This document shows, piece by piece, positions 24,663 through 33,950 of a DNA stretch of 64,000 bases. A program made the translations under genes and the position numbers. Numbering within the stretch: the stretch's first letter is position 1; each line of letters starts with the position of its first letter. The notes below the pieces were generated by a model that saw nothing but the letters and a program-made list of their open reading frames with translations, searched no databases and had not been told where the DNA came from. Origin of the DNA: Burkholderia stabilis (GTDB lineage Bacteria > Pseudomonadota > Gammaproteobacteria > Burkholderiales > Burkholderiaceae); assembly GCF_001742165.1 (NCBI RefSeq), contig NZ_CP016443.1, positions 186,001-250,000 of the forward strand. Reading direction: 5' to 3'.

Positions 24663-24874
24663 TCCGAGCGCAGTTCCTCCTGGTAGGCGAGCCCGTCAAT
24701 TGTGCGATCTTTCCAGAGACCGAAGACGTCGTCGGCGAGCGGGCGCTTGTGCAGGGCAATGTAGGCATCGATCGCGTCGCGGATGATCGCGGCGCGGGGA
24801 CGATGCTCAGTCTCGACGATGACGGCCAGCTCGTCGAGCTGGCCGTCCGACAGATCAATGAGAATCCGACTCAA
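24656..24874 (-). CDS. Ribbon-helix-helix antitoxin of the second pair
   Basis: A 72-residue CopG/Arc-type protein (SRILIDLSDGQLDELAVI, then PRAAIIRDAIDAYIA) with a toxin-binding tail ending EELRSEW. No ATG is available; the start is TTG at 24874 with GGAGG five bases upstream. It overlaps the toxin start. A 24-bp palindrome 11 nt before the start is the obvious operator for autorepression. Confidence 0.82.
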   Translation of the reverse strand: MSRILIDLSDGQLDELAVIVETEHRPRAAIIRDAIDAYIALHKRPLADDVFGLWKDRTIDGLAYQEELRSEW

Positions 24875-24885
24875 GATGACCTCCG

Positions 24886-24909
24886 ATATATGATATGCAT
24901 ATCATATAT
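24886..24909 (-). promoter_or_regulatory. 24-bp perfect palindrome, antitoxin operator
   Basis: The half-site ATATATGATATG is followed by its exact complement CATATCATATAT. The palindrome overlaps the -10-like TATATGATAT region and lies just before the ribosome binding site. RHH antitoxins bind such palindromes as pairs of dimers. Confidence 0.75.
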
Positions 24910-24998
24910 ACTCGATTAAAGGGATGCAAGGCTCGGGTTGGGTGTGCGCGTAGCATGCTGCGCAAGCTGTTTTCCGGCAACGCGAGAGGGCGTCCCGC

Positions 24999-25895
24999 TC
25001 AAATCCCCGCCATCTTCCTCAACCACGCCGCCAGCCGCCGCGCCCCGTCCGGCATGTCCGCATCCTCGCGCGTGCACAGGTAGTAATCGCGCCCGTCGTC
25101 GAGCACGTGGTCGAACAGCTTCACGAGCTCGCCGTTCGCCAGTTCGCGTTCGACCAGCGGCGCACGCAGCAACGCGGCGCCGAGATCCGCGCGCGCCGCG
25201 CTCAGCGTGAGCTGGCCATCCTCGAACATCGGCCCCACCACGTGCGACACGTGCCGCACGCCTGCGCCTTGCAGCCAGTTGACCCAGGTGCTGCGGTCTT
25301 CGTCGTGCACGAGCGGCGCGCGCGAGAGATCGGCCGGCGTGCGGAACGGCCCGTGGCGCTTCAGGAACGACGGGCTGCACATCGGCACCATCGCGCCCGG
25401 CAGCAGCCGCTCGCAGCGGTAGCCGGGCCAGTCGCCGGTACCGAAGCGGATCGACAGGTCGGACGCATCGCTTCGGTAGTTGCGGTGATGCGCGTACAGC
25501 ACGGTCACGTCGACGTCCGTGTTGTCGGCCAGGAACGAGTGCAGCCGCGGAATGAACCAGCCGATGCCGAGCAGCGGAATCAGGCTGACGGTGATCTGCC
25601 GCAGCGACGAACGGTCGCGCACGAAGCGCGTCGCGCTGCGCAGCACCGAGAACGCGGCGCTGATCGAGCGGTAGTAGTCGCGTCCTTCGTCGGTGAGTGC
25701 GAGCAGCCGGCCCTCGCGCACCGTCAGCGGCGTCTGGATGAACGCTTCGAGCAGTTGCAGCTGATGGCTGACCGCGGACGGCGTGATGTCGAGTTCGCCC
25801 GCCGCCGCGGTGACCGACCCGAGGCGCGCGAAGGCTTCGAACGCACGGACCGCGCGCAGCGGCGGATCGTGCGGCAATTGTTCGATATTTTTCAT
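24999..25895 (-). CDS. LysR-family regulator, GcvA-like, divergent from the ATC operon
   Basis: A 298-residue LysR protein (PPLRAVRAFEAFARLGSV; HTH DITPSAVSHQLQLLEAFI) with a GcvA-type effector domain containing DLSIRFGTGDWPG. It is divergent from the binding-protein/ATC hydrolase operon (26073-29040) with a 177-nt AT-rich gap, the standard arrangement for a LysR activator of a catabolic operon. Inverted TATCGAA repeats overlap its start codon, suggesting autoregulation. The effector is likely the thiazoline substrate or a product; that is inference. Confidence 0.88.
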   Translation of the reverse strand: MKNIEQLPHDPPLRAVRAFEAFARLGSVTAAAGELDITPSAVSHQLQLLEAFIQTPLTVREGRLLALTDEGRDYYRSISAAFSVLRSATRFVRDRSSLRQITVSLIPLLGIGWFIPRLHSFLADNTDVDVTVLYAHHRNYRSDASDLSIRFGTGDWPGYRCERLLPGAMVPMCSPSFLKRHGPFRTPADLSRAPLVHDEDRSTWVNWLQGAGVRHVSHVVGPMFEDGQLTLSAARADLGAALLRAPLVERELANGELVKLFDHVLDDGRDYYLCTREDADMPDGARRLAAWLRKMAGI

Positions 25896-25913
25896 GTATC
25901 GAATTTTATCGAA
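25881..25913. promoter_or_regulatory. TATCGAA repeat cluster at the LysR start
   Basis: TTCGATA (25881-25887) is the exact inverse of TATCGAA at 25897-25903, and TATCGAA recurs at 25907-25913, ten bases later. The repeats straddle the LysR start codon and face the divergent operon. A second palindromic AT stretch, AATATT-T-AATATT, lies at 26025-26037 close to the operon start. These are candidate repression and activation sites of the LysR protein. Confidence 0.45.
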
Positions 25914-26072
25914 AAGTCGGGATGAGCGACAATCATAAAATATCGTTTGTTTACAGGGTGTTGGTTTGATGTGTCGGGAACGGTATAAGCATCCAACAAT
26001 TGGGTATTTGGGGTTTGGGTGCTGAATATTTAATATTTTTCATGTTTTGATCCGATTCACCGATCCCTGCAC

Positions 26073-27239
26073 ATGAAAATCGCTTTCCTTCCCGCCAGCC
26101 TCGTATTCTCGGCGGCCGCCCTGGCCGCATCCGTTCCCGCGTTCGCGCAATCCGCGCCGCAGACGATCCTGATCGGTCTCGCCGCGCCGCTCACCGGCCC
26201 GTCCGCGCGGATCGGCAAGGACCTGCAGAACGGCGCGCAACTCGCGATCGACGACGCGAACGCGAAGCATCCGACCATCGGCGGCAAGCCGGTCGTCTAC
26301 AAGCTCGCCGCGGCCGACGACCAGTCGGATCCGCGTACGGCCGTCGCAGTCGCGCAGCAGCTCGTCGACCGTCACGTGATCGGCGTCGTCGGTCACTGGA
26401 ACACGGGCTGCAGCGTGCCGGCGTCGCGCGTCTACCGCGATGCGGGCATCCCGCAGATCGCGCCGGCGTCCACCGGCCATCAATACACGCAGCAGGGCTA
26501 CGCGACGGCCTTCCGCATCATGGGTCACGACGATGCGGGCGGCAATTTCACCGGCGCGTATGCGGTGAAGACGCTGAAGGCGAAGCGCATCGCGGTGATC
26601 GACGATCGCACGTCGTTCGGCGCCGGGCTGGCCGAGCAGTTCATCAAGGGCGTGCAGGCGAGCGGCGGCACGATCGTCGATCGCCAGTACGTGAACGACA
26701 AAACGACCGACTTCAGCGGCGTGCTGACCGCGATCAAAGGCAAGCGCGCGGATCTGGTGTTCTTCGGTGGCCTCGATGCGCAGGCCGCGCCGCTCGCACG
26801 CCGGATGCGCCAGCTCGGCGTGAACGCGACTCTGCTCGGTGCGGGCGGCTTCGTGAGCCAGACCTTCCTGTCGCTCGCGGGCAAGGACGGCGACGGCGTG
26901 ACGGCGCTCGAACCGGGCCTGCCGCTCGGCCGGATGCCGGGCGGCAAGGCGTTCGACACGCAATACCAGGCACGCTACCGCGCGCCGATCGAACTGCATG
27001 CGCCGTTCGCGTACGATGCTGCCGCCACGTTGATCGCGGCCGCGCAGAAGGCCGGCACGACGCAACCGGCGAAGCTGGTCGCGGCGGTTCGCGCGATCGA
27101 CCGGCCCGGCGTGACGGGGCGGATCGCATTCGACGGCGAAGGCAACCTGAAGGACCCGGCCTTCACGATCTACCAGGTGCGCGGCGGCAAGTGGACCGTC
27201 GTCGACGTGCTCGGCGGCACGCGCACCGCCACCCAATAA
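26073..27239 (+). CDS. Periplasmic substrate-binding protein (branched-chain amino acid/amide type)
   Basis: A 388-residue type I periplasmic binding protein. The signal peptide is about 1-24 (cleavage after AFA). The mature part begins QTILIGLAAPLTGPSARIGKDLQNGAQLAIDDAN in family style, followed by VVGHWNTGCSVPASRVY (the usual hinge and ligand loop) and IAPASTGHQYTQQGY. No permease or ATPase gene follows, so it must either share an ABC transporter encoded elsewhere or act as a sensor. The next genes degrade 2-aminothiazoline-4-carboxylate, making that compound or N-carbamoyl-cysteine a likely ligand (inference). Confidence 0.85.
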   Translation: MKIAFLPASLVFSAAALAASVPAFAQSAPQTILIGLAAPLTGPSARIGKDLQNGAQLAIDDANAKHPTIGGKPVVYKLAAADDQSDPRTAVAVAQQLVDRHVIGVVGHWNTGCSVPASRVYRDAGIPQIAPASTGHQYTQQGYATAFRIMGHDDAGGNFTGAYAVKTLKAKRIAVIDDRTSFGAGLAEQFIKGVQASGGTIVDRQYVNDKTTDFSGVLTAIKGKRADLVFFGGLDAQAAPLARRMRQLGVNATLLGAGGFVSQTFLSLAGKDGDGVTALEPGLPLGRMPGGKAFDTQYQARYRAPIELHAPFAYDAAATLIAAAQKAGTTQPAKLVAAVRAIDRPGVTGRIAFDGEGNLKDPAFTIYQVRGGKWTVVDVLGGTRTATQ

Positions 27240-27257
27240 ACGACAAAGACGATCCCC

Positions 27258-27782
27258 ATGACCGAACCGACCCGGACATCCGCCGCCGCACCCGAGGACA
27301 CGCGCCTCGGGATCCTCGCGCGGCGCCGCATCGAAGCGGAAATCATCAAGCCGATCTACGAGATCATGAAGCGCGAGTTCGGCGCCGAGCGCGCGCAGGC
27401 CGTGATCGCGGAAGCCGTGCGCGGCGCGGCCGTCGACGCGGGCCGCACGTTCGCCGCGCAGGAACCCGGCGGCACGAGCGTGAAGTCGTTCGTCGCGCTG
27501 CAGGTGCTGTGGGAGAAGGACGATGCGCTCGACGTCGAGGTGCGGCGCGCGGACGACACGCACTACGACTACGACGTGCATCGCTGCAGCTATGCGGAGA
27601 TGTATCACGCGATGGGGCTCGGCGAGATCGGCCATCTGCTGAGCTGCGCGCGCGACAGCTATTTCATCCAGGGTTATGCGCCGGACATCGCGCTCACGCG
27701 CACGAGCACGATCATGCAGGGCGGCAAGCGCTGCGATTTCCGCTACGCGCTGCAATCCGCGCCGGAGAACGGCGATGCGTGA
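27258..27782 (+). CDS. L-2-amino-thiazoline-4-carboxylate hydrolase family protein
   Basis: A 174-residue protein of the ATC hydrolase family. Landmarks: RRRIEAEIIKPIYEIMKREFG near the N-terminus, VHRCSYAEMYHAMGLGEIGHLLSCARD in the middle and TIMQGGKRCDFRY at the end. Conserved Cys and His in the last two segments are the probable active site. In Pseudomonas the corresponding enzyme (AtcB) opens L-ATC to N-carbamoyl-L-cysteine. The gene overlaps the M20 hydrolase by 8 nt, as expected for consecutive steps. The identification is by family motifs; substrate range is not proven. Confidence 0.78.
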   Translation: MTEPTRTSAAAPEDTRLGILARRRIEAEIIKPIYEIMKREFGAERAQAVIAEAVRGAAVDAGRTFAAQEPGGTSVKSFVALQVLWEKDDALDVEVRRADDTHYDYDVHRCSYAEMYHAMGLGEIGHLLSCARDSYFIQGYAPDIALTRTSTIMQGGKRCDFRYALQSAPENGDA

Positions 27783-29040
27783 CGGCAACGTGGACAACGT
27801 GCGCGCGCCGCGCGTCGACGGCGATCGCCTGTGGGCGTCGCTCGAGCGGATGGCGCAGATCGGCGCGACGCCGAAGGGCGGCGTCTGCCGTCTCGCGCTG
27901 ACCGATCTGGATCGCGAATCGCGCGACCTGTTCGTGCAGTGGGCGCGCGACGCCGGCTGCACGGTGCGCGTCGACCGGATGGGCAACGTGTTCGCGCGTC
28001 GCGCGGGCCGCAATCCCGACGCTGCGCCGGTGATGACCGGCTCGCACGCCGATTCGCAGCCGACGGGCGGCAAATACGACGGCATTTACGGCGTGCTCGG
28101 CGGCCTCGAGGTCGTGCGCGCGCTGAACGATGCGGGCATCGAGACCGAGCGTCCGGTCGACGTCGTGATCTGGACCAACGAGGAAGGGTCGCGCTTCGCG
28201 CCGGCGATGATCTCGGCCGGCGTGTTCTCGGGCGTCTATACGCTCGAATACGGGCTGTCGCGCACCGATGGCGCGGGCAGAACCATTGGCGAGGAGCTCG
28301 AACGGATCGGCTACGCGGGTGCGGAGCCCGTCGGCGGTTATCCGGTGCATGCGGCGTACGAGCTGCATATCGAGCAGGGCGCGATTCTGGAGCGGGCCGG
28401 CAAGACGATCGGCGTCGTGACGGCCGGGCAGGGGCAGCGCTGGTACGAGGTGACGCTCACCGGCGTCGACGCGCACGCGGGCACGACGCCGATGGCATTC
28501 CGCCGCGACGCGCTGGTCGGCGCCGCGCGGATGATCGCGTTCGTCGAAGTGCTCGGCCGTCGTTACGCGCCGGATGCGCGCGCGACGGTCGGGATGATCG
28601 AGGCGCGGCCGAATTCGCGCAACACGGTGCCGGGCGGTTGCTTCTTCACGGTGGAATTCCGCCATCCCGACGACGCGGTGCTCGACGAACTGGACGCGGC
28701 GCTGCGCGCGGAACTCGCGCGCGTTGCCGACGAGGCCGGCCTCGGCGCGCAGATCGAGCAGATCTTCAAGTACCCGCCGATCCCGTTCGCGCCGACCTGC
28801 ATCGATGCGGTGCGCGACGCGGCGCAGGCGCTCGGGCTGTCGTACATGGACATCGTGTCCGGTGCGGGCCACGACGCGTGTTATGTCGCGCGCGTCGCGC
28901 CGACCGGGATGATCTTCGTGCCGTGCGTCGACGGGCTGAGCCACAACGAGGCCGAAGCGATCACGCCCGAATGGGCGGCGGCGGGCGCGGACGTGCTGTT
29001 GCGCGCGGTGTTGCAGAGCGCGCAGGAAGCGGGAGCGTGA
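27775..29040 (+). CDS. M20-family Zn amidohydrolase (N-carbamoyl-L-amino acid/cysteine hydrolase)
   Basis: A 421-residue binuclear-zinc amidase of the allantoate amidohydrolase/beta-ureidopropionase/HyuC group. Metal ligands are visible in TGSHADSQPTGGKYDG (His, Asp), WTNEEGSRFAPAM (Glu pair), ELHIEQGAILE (His) and the late SGAGHDACYVAR (His). The dimerisation lid (about 215-330) includes GVDAHAGTTPM and EARPNSRNTVPG. Its neighbour is an ATC hydrolase, so the expected reaction is N-carbamoyl-L-cysteine to L-cysteine, CO2 and NH3, the AtcC step of Pseudomonas. General N-carbamoyl amino acid hydrolysis is the alternative. Confidence 0.85.
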   Translation: MRDGNVDNVRAPRVDGDRLWASLERMAQIGATPKGGVCRLALTDLDRESRDLFVQWARDAGCTVRVDRMGNVFARRAGRNPDAAPVMTGSHADSQPTGGKYDGIYGVLGGLEVVRALNDAGIETERPVDVVIWTNEEGSRFAPAMISAGVFSGVYTLEYGLSRTDGAGRTIGEELERIGYAGAEPVGGYPVHAAYELHIEQGAILERAGKTIGVVTAGQGQRWYEVTLTGVDAHAGTTPMAFRRDALVGAARMIAFVEVLGRRYAPDARATVGMIEARPNSRNTVPGGCFFTVEFRHPDDAVLDELDAALRAELARVADEAGLGAQIEQIFKYPPIPFAPTCIDAVRDAAQALGLSYMDIVSGAGHDACYVARVAPTGMIFVPCVDGLSHNEAEAITPEWAAAGADVLLRAVLQSAQEAGA

Positions 29041-29115
29041 TGGACGCGGCCTGGCGGCCGGCCGGTCGCCGGGTCGCGCGGATCGTCGCGTGACGGCGCG
29101 GCGACGCGATTCGCT

Positions 29116-29595
29116 TCACGCAGGCGGCGAGTGTCGATCGAGATATCGCCGCATCACATGGAACGCGGTATCGGTGCGCCCCGGCATCGTCACCGACGCG
29201 CCGTCGGTTGCAAAGCCGAGCTTTTCGTAGAAGCGGTACGCGGATTCGCGTGCTGTACACCAGACGAGCGCGGCCCCGCGTTCTTCCGCGTGCCGCACGC
29301 AAACCTGCACCAGCACGCGACCGAAGCCCATCCCGCGCACGGCCGGGTGGACGGCCATGCCGCGAAGCCGCCACGCCGGCCGCGCATGATCATCGTCGCG
29401 CGCTTCCTCGCAGAGCGACGCGATGGCGACGATGCCCGTGCGATCGCGTACGCCGACGTGCAGCGTCGTCGGCGCATGGTCGCCGGCCAGTTCGCACGCG
29501 TTCAGGTCGCCGTTCAGCAGGACCATCGCCCTGAGCGGGTGCGTTTGTGCGGCGTCGATCGATGCGATGGTGAACAGCGGGTCGCCTGACGTCAT
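29116..29595 (-). CDS. GNAT-family N-acetyltransferase
   Basis: A 159-residue GNAT protein. The acetyl-CoA loop is in RLRGMAVHPAVRGMGFGRVL (motif A, Q/R-x2-G-x-G/A, about 85-104), with WCTARESAYRFYEKLGF (motif B) following. ATG 29595 is used; the frame could begin one codon earlier at TTG. Substrate unknown. It is convergent with the amidohydrolase operon. Confidence 0.85.
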   Translation of the reverse strand: MTSGDPLFTIASIDAAQTHPLRAMVLLNGDLNACELAGDHAPTTLHVGVRDRTGIVAIASLCEEARDDDHARPAWRLRGMAVHPAVRGMGFGRVLVQVCVRHAEERGAALVWCTARESAYRFYEKLGFATDGASVTMPGRTDTAFHVMRRYLDRHSPPA

Positions 29596-29625
29596 CAACG
29601 TTCCTCGGGATTTTTCTGCCGCGCG

Positions 29626-30462
29626 TTACTTGCCGGTCTTTCGCCGCGCCATATACGTGAGGTAAGCAACGATCTGCTCGAGTTCCCCGTCGCTCAACTG
29701 ATCGCGCGGAAACGCGGGCATGCTTCGGCCCGGCCAGTCGCGCACCGATGCCGGGTTGCGGATGTAGCGGCGCAGCGCGGCGGGCTTGAAGTAGTCGACC
29801 GGATTCATCGGCGCGTTGAGGTCGGGCCCGGCGTGGCTGCTGCCCGCGCCGTCGAGACGGTGGCACGCGAGGCATTGCGTGATGAACAGGTGCTGGCCCG
29901 CGCGGGCCGGATCGTTTGCCGGCAAGGCGGGATCGACGGCGAGCGACGGCCAGCGCGCGACCGGCGACGATTCGATCGTCACGCGCACGATCTGGTAGGG
30001 CCACTGCTCGCCGCGCACCGACGACGCGTCCGGCCCGAGCCACACGAGATAGAACGGCCCCGCGCTGACCTGCTTGCCGGGCAGCTTCGGCCACGGGTGC
30101 GCCGGGTCCTCGATCGCGAGCCACGCGACGGCGCCGGCCGGCGCGCGGCGGCGCACGAGCTCCATCGGCAACTGCGCGGCGAAACCGTCGGCCGCGCGCG
30201 TTTCGAGCACGGTTTCGGCCGGCAGCGGCGTATCGCCGAGCAGCGCGGCGAACGGCACGGCGCGGAACGTCATCGGCCGCCCGTATGCGATGTCGCGCGG
30301 CACGTGGATGTCCGTCGCATCGGGGCGCGCGAGCAGCGTCTGCCGCGTGAGCGCGCGGGCCGTGCCGTCGGTGTCGAGTTCAAGCGTGGACTGGGCCGAC
30401 GCGCGTTGTCCGATCAGGCAAACCGTCAGCAGCACAAGCGAAAACCACTGGCGCTTCAGCAT
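29626..30462 (-). CDS. Periplasmic cytochrome c with an N-terminal molybdopterin-oxidoreductase-like domain
   Basis: A 278-residue exported protein. The signal peptide is about 1-23 (LVLLTVCLIGQRASAQ). Residues about 25-170 resemble the substrate-side domain of sulfite-oxidase-type oxidoreductases (DIHVPRDIAYGRPMTFRAVP, PWPKLPGKQVSAGPFYLVW) but lack an obvious cofactor Cys. Residues about 180-275 are a class I cytochrome c with the haem motif CLACH and a late axial Met in GRSMPAFPRDQLSDGE. ATG 30462 has GGAG about 7 nt upstream. An electron-transfer role is likely; the donor is unknown. Confidence 0.75.
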   Translation of the reverse strand: MLKRQWFSLVLLTVCLIGQRASAQSTLELDTDGTARALTRQTLLARPDATDIHVPRDIAYGRPMTFRAVPFAALLGDTPLPAETVLETRAADGFAAQLPMELVRRRAPAGAVAWLAIEDPAHPWPKLPGKQVSAGPFYLVWLGPDASSVRGEQWPYQIVRVTIESSPVARWPSLAVDPALPANDPARAGQHLFITQCLACHRLDGAGSSHAGPDLNAPMNPVDYFKPAALRRYIRNPASVRDWPGRSMPAFPRDQLSDGELEQIVAYLTYMARRKTGK

Positions 30463-30728
30463 GTGTTCTCCGGGAGGAAGCGTTCCGGCGGCGGCAGGAG
30501 GCACGAGCCGCGCCGATGGAAGGAATCGGGCGACAGTCTATCCGGTACGGAAGGCGCTGGCGACTTCGGCGCGGGGAAGGCGGCGGCGGTGATGGTGGGA
30601 CAGGCGCGCGACCGCGTGTCAGGCCGATGGGGCGCCGGATCGGCGCGGCTCGGGCAGGGAAACGATGCAGGGCAGGGGCGGGCACGCAGACTGTCCGCGT
30701 TCGCGGCATGACCGATGCAGGGCCGTCG

Positions 30729-32012
30729 TCAATGGCTCGAACATGGCACGTCACCCTTCGGCAACGGCGTTTCCTGCTCCGGCTCGAAATCGGCTTCGCG
30801 CGTGCCCGACGGCGTGAGCGACACGAAGTGCATTGACGCGCCGCGCGCCGGGAACCCGGCGATGCCCGTCGTGCCCCACGGAATCGGCGAACGTTGCGCG
30901 CCGCTCACCGCGATGGCCGCAGGAGAAAGCGCCAGCGTCAGCAGCCGACCGTCGCGGGTCGGCACATACGCGTGCGTGCCGGCGATGCCGATGCCGGCTT
31001 CGCGCACCGACGCCGGCAGGCAGTCGAGCGTCGCCGTGCGGTGGCCGTCCGCGTCGATCAGCAGCGCGACGCCGCGATCGTCCGCCGTCGTCGTGACGAC
31101 GAGAAAGCGGTCGATCGCCGGTACGTAAGCCGATGCATACACGTAGTACCGGATCGCGTCGTTCAGCGGCCCGAGCTTGTCCAGCTTCGTCGTGACCGGA
31201 TCGAACATCGCGTATTCGAGCGTCGCGTTCGTGCTGCCTTCGATGAATTTCTGCCACACGAGCAATGCCTTGCGCGGCGAACCGGCAATCACGGGCCACC
31301 ATTCGCGGCGGTGCGGCGCGACCGCGACGTGGTTCAGTGCGCGCCCGGCCGCGTCGTAGGTTTTCAGGTAGACGCCGTTGCCGGTGCCGAGGTTGTCGAC
31401 GCCGCCGCCGTCGATCCAGTCGGCCGAATAGAACACGACGAAACGCTCGCCGACTGTCGCGACATGCCCCGAGTGGCCGCCCGGCTCGACGTCGTTCGGG
31501 TAGGGTTTGACCGGCTTCAGGTCGCGGCGGTACACGCCGTAGCGCTGGCTGACTTCCTGCGGCGCGTTCCAGCCGTCCTCGAACGTGACGAAGATGTCGC
31601 CGCGCGCGTTCTGCGCGATCGACACGGGTTCCTGCGCTTCCGGGCGGCTGATAAACGTATGGACGTGCAGCAGGCGCGGCTTGCCGGGCTGCCATTCGCC
31701 GACGTATACGTCGTGCGGCCAGTTGCCGTTGCGCATTGCGCCGCGCGGCACGATGCCCGAACTGCTGAAGAATACCCAGCGGTTGCCGTTGCCTGCGTCG
31801 GCCACGCCGATGCCGTGCATGAAGCGTCGCGGGTCGCCGGTGTCCTGCGTCGACGGGGATGCCGGAACGGTGGCCGTATGCGCGGCCGGCGCGACCGCGA
31901 GGGCGGGCGGCGGCGTCGCGAGGATGCACCACGCGCCGCCGAGCGCAGTAGCGACGCGCCGAGCGGCGTTCGGCCGCAACGCCGCCCGCGCCGGGCGCAT
32001 TCGCCGCATCAT
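30729..32012 (-). CDS. Secreted, probably beta-propeller protein at the end of the pga operon
   Basis: A 427-residue protein with an Arg-rich N-terminus followed by a signal-like hydrophobic stretch (about 20-42). The mature part has repeated strands of the [35 protein letters not shown] and [10 protein letters not shown] kind about 45-60 residues apart, which suggests a beta-propeller such as found in sialidase-like or lectin proteins. No catalytic motif is recognised. Its ATG overlaps the glmS stop (ATGA), so it is translated with the PNAG operon and may act on or bind the polymer. That role is inference. Confidence 0.6.
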   Translation of the reverse strand: MMRRMRPARAALRPNAARRVATALGGAWCILATPPPALAVAPAAHTATVPASPSTQDTGDPRRFMHGIGVADAGNGNRWVFFSSSGIVPRGAMRNGNWPHDVYVGEWQPGKPRLLHVHTFISRPEAQEPVSIAQNARGDIFVTFEDGWNAPQEVSQRYGVYRRDLKPVKPYPNDVEPGGHSGHVATVGERFVVFYSADWIDGGGVDNLGTGNGVYLKTYDAAGRALNHVAVAPHRREWWPVIAGSPRKALLVWQKFIEGSTNATLEYAMFDPVTTKLDKLGPLNDAIRYYVYASAYVPAIDRFLVVTTTADDRGVALLIDADGHRTATLDCLPASVREAGIGIAGTHAYVPTRDGRLLTLALSPAAIAVSGAQRSPIPWGTTGIAGFPARGASMHFVSLTPSGTREADFEPEQETPLPKGDVPCSSH

Positions 32013-33832
32013 TCGACGGTCACCGATTTCGCGAGGTTGCGCGGCTTGTCGACGTCGGCGCCGCGCGCGCAACCGACGTGATACGCGAGCAGCTGCAGCG
32101 GAATCACGTTGACGATCGGCGACAGCAGGTCGCCCGATTCGCGCACGCGGATCAGGTGCGTGTCGCGATCGGCGTCGATCCCGAGCTGATCGCCGGCGAG
32201 CACGTAGAGCCGCCCGCCGCGCGCGCGCACCTCGGCCATGTTGGACTTCAGCTTCTGGAACAGGCGATCGTCCGGCGCGATCGTGACGACCGGCATCGCG
32301 CTCGTGACGAGCGCGAGCGGCCCGTGCTTCAGCTCGCCGGCCGCATAGCCTTCCGCGTGGATATACGACACTTCCTTGAGCTTCAGCGCGCCTTCCATCG
32401 CGATCGGGAAATGAATGCCGCGCCCGAGGAACAGCGCGTTCTCGGTGCGCGCGAACTTCGCGGCCCAGCCCATGATCTGCGTTTCGAGCGCGAGCGCGTG
32501 GCTGATGCGTTCGGGCAGCGCGCGCAACTGCTTCAGCTGCATCGCAACCTGCGATGCGTCGAGCCGGCCGCGCAACTGCGCGAGCGTCAGCGTCAGCACG
32601 AACAGCGCGACGAGCTGCGTCGTGAACGCCTTGGTCGACGCGACGCCGAGCTCGATGCCGGCCCGCGTCAGGAACCGCAGCGGCGCGTGGCGCGCGATCG
32701 TGCTGGTCGCCACGTTGCAGATCGCCATCGACAGGTCCTGGCCCATCTCGCGCGCACGTTCGATCGCGCCGATCGTGTCGGCGGTTTCGCCCGACTGCGA
32801 GATGCCGACGACGAGCGTGCGCGGATCGGCCACCGTGTCGCGGTAGCGGAATTCGCTGGCGATCTCGACCTGCGCCGGCACGCCCGCAATGCTCTCGAGC
32901 CAGTATTTCGCGGTCAGGCCCGCGTAGTAGCTGGTGCCGCAGCCGAGCAGCAGCACGCTCCTCACGCGCGACAACAGCGCGCGCGTACCTTCGCTCGCGT
33001 CGAACAGCGCGGGTGAAATCGTGTCGATGCCGTCGAGCGTGCTGCCGATCGCCTTCGGCTGCTCGAAGATCTCCTTCTGCATGAAGTGCTGGTAAGGGCC
33101 GAGCGCCGCATCGCCGTCGCGCGCCTTCACCTGGCACAGCGGGCGCTGCGCGTCGTGCCCGCCCGAGTCGACCACGGCGATGCGTTCCGGCGTGATCAGC
33201 GCAACGTCGCCGTCCTCCAGGTAGACGAAACGATCGGTCAGGTCGCCGAGCGCCGCGCAGTCCGACGCGAGGTAGTTTTGTTCGGCGCCGATGCCGATCA
33301 CGAGCGGCGAACCGGCGCGCGCGGCAACGAGGCGCTGCGGCTCGCGCGCGCTCAGGACCGCGATCGCGTATGCGCCGTGCAGCCGCTTGACGGCGTGCAC
33401 GACCGCGTTGAACAGGTCGTCGCGATAGACGCTGTGGATCAGGTGGGCGATCACCTCGGTGTCGGTTTCGCCGCGAAACGCGTAGCCGCGCTGCCGCAGC
33501 TCGGCGCGCAACGTGTCGTGGTTCTCGATGATCCCGTTGTGCACGACCGCGATCGTGTCGCCCGACATGATCGGATGCGCGTTCATCTCCGACGGCGCAC
33601 CGTGCGTCGCCCAGCGCGTATGCGCGATGCAGGTCTGCGCTTCGAGACCGAGCGTCATCACGCGATCCTGCAGGTCCGTCACGCGCCGCAGCGTGCGTTC
33701 GCTGCGCAGGCGTCCGGCGTCCTGCACGGCGATGCCGCACGAATCGTAGCCGCGATACTCGAGCCGGCTCAGCGCATTGACCAGTTGCGGCACCTGATTG
33801 TTCAGGCCGCTCGCTCCGACGATTCCGCACAT
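32009..33832 (-). CDS. glmS: Glutamine--fructose-6-phosphate aminotransferase
   Basis: A 607-residue GlmS. The N-terminal MCGIVGASG gives the nucleophile Cys2 of the glutaminase domain (about 1-240), followed by two SIS isomerase domains (about 285-425 and 455-600, with [15 protein letters not shown] and [10 protein letters not shown]) and the C-terminal KSVTVE tail. It makes glucosamine-6-phosphate, the precursor of UDP-GlcNAc. Its place directly behind pgaD strongly suggests a dedicated, probably second, copy that supplies PNAG synthesis. A housekeeping glmS would be expected elsewhere in the genome. Confidence 0.95.
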   Translation of the reverse strand: MCGIVGASGLNNQVPQLVNALSRLEYRGYDSCGIAVQDAGRLRSERTLRRVTDLQDRVMTLGLEAQTCIAHTRWATHGAPSEMNAHPIMSGDTIAVVHNGIIENHDTLRAELRQRGYAFRGETDTEVIAHLIHSVYRDDLFNAVVHAVKRLHGAYAIAVLSAREPQRLVAARAGSPLVIGIGAEQNYLASDCAALGDLTDRFVYLEDGDVALITPERIAVVDSGGHDAQRPLCQVKARDGDAALGPYQHFMQKEIFEQPKAIGSTLDGIDTISPALFDASEGTRALLSRVRSVLLLGCGTSYYAGLTAKYWLESIAGVPAQVEIASEFRYRDTVADPRTLVVGISQSGETADTIGAIERAREMGQDLSMAICNVATSTIARHAPLRFLTRAGIELGVASTKAFTTQLVALFVLTLTLAQLRGRLDASQVAMQLKQLRALPERISHALALETQIMGWAAKFARTENALFLGRGIHFPIAMEGALKLKEVSYIHAEGYAAGELKHGPLALVTSAMPVVTIAPDDRLFQKLKSNMAEVRARGGRLYVLAGDQLGIDADRDTHLIRVRESGDLLSPIVNVIPLQLLAYHVGCARGADVDKPRNLAKSVTVE

Positions 33833-33950
33833 GATTCACCTCGTTCACAAGAATTTACCGGCCCGCCGGCGATGCGCGGCAGCGCGGCGTCAGGCGCGGC
33901 GCCACGCCGCGCGGATGCCGTCCCGTGCGCGGCGGCGCGGCTCCGCCGAC

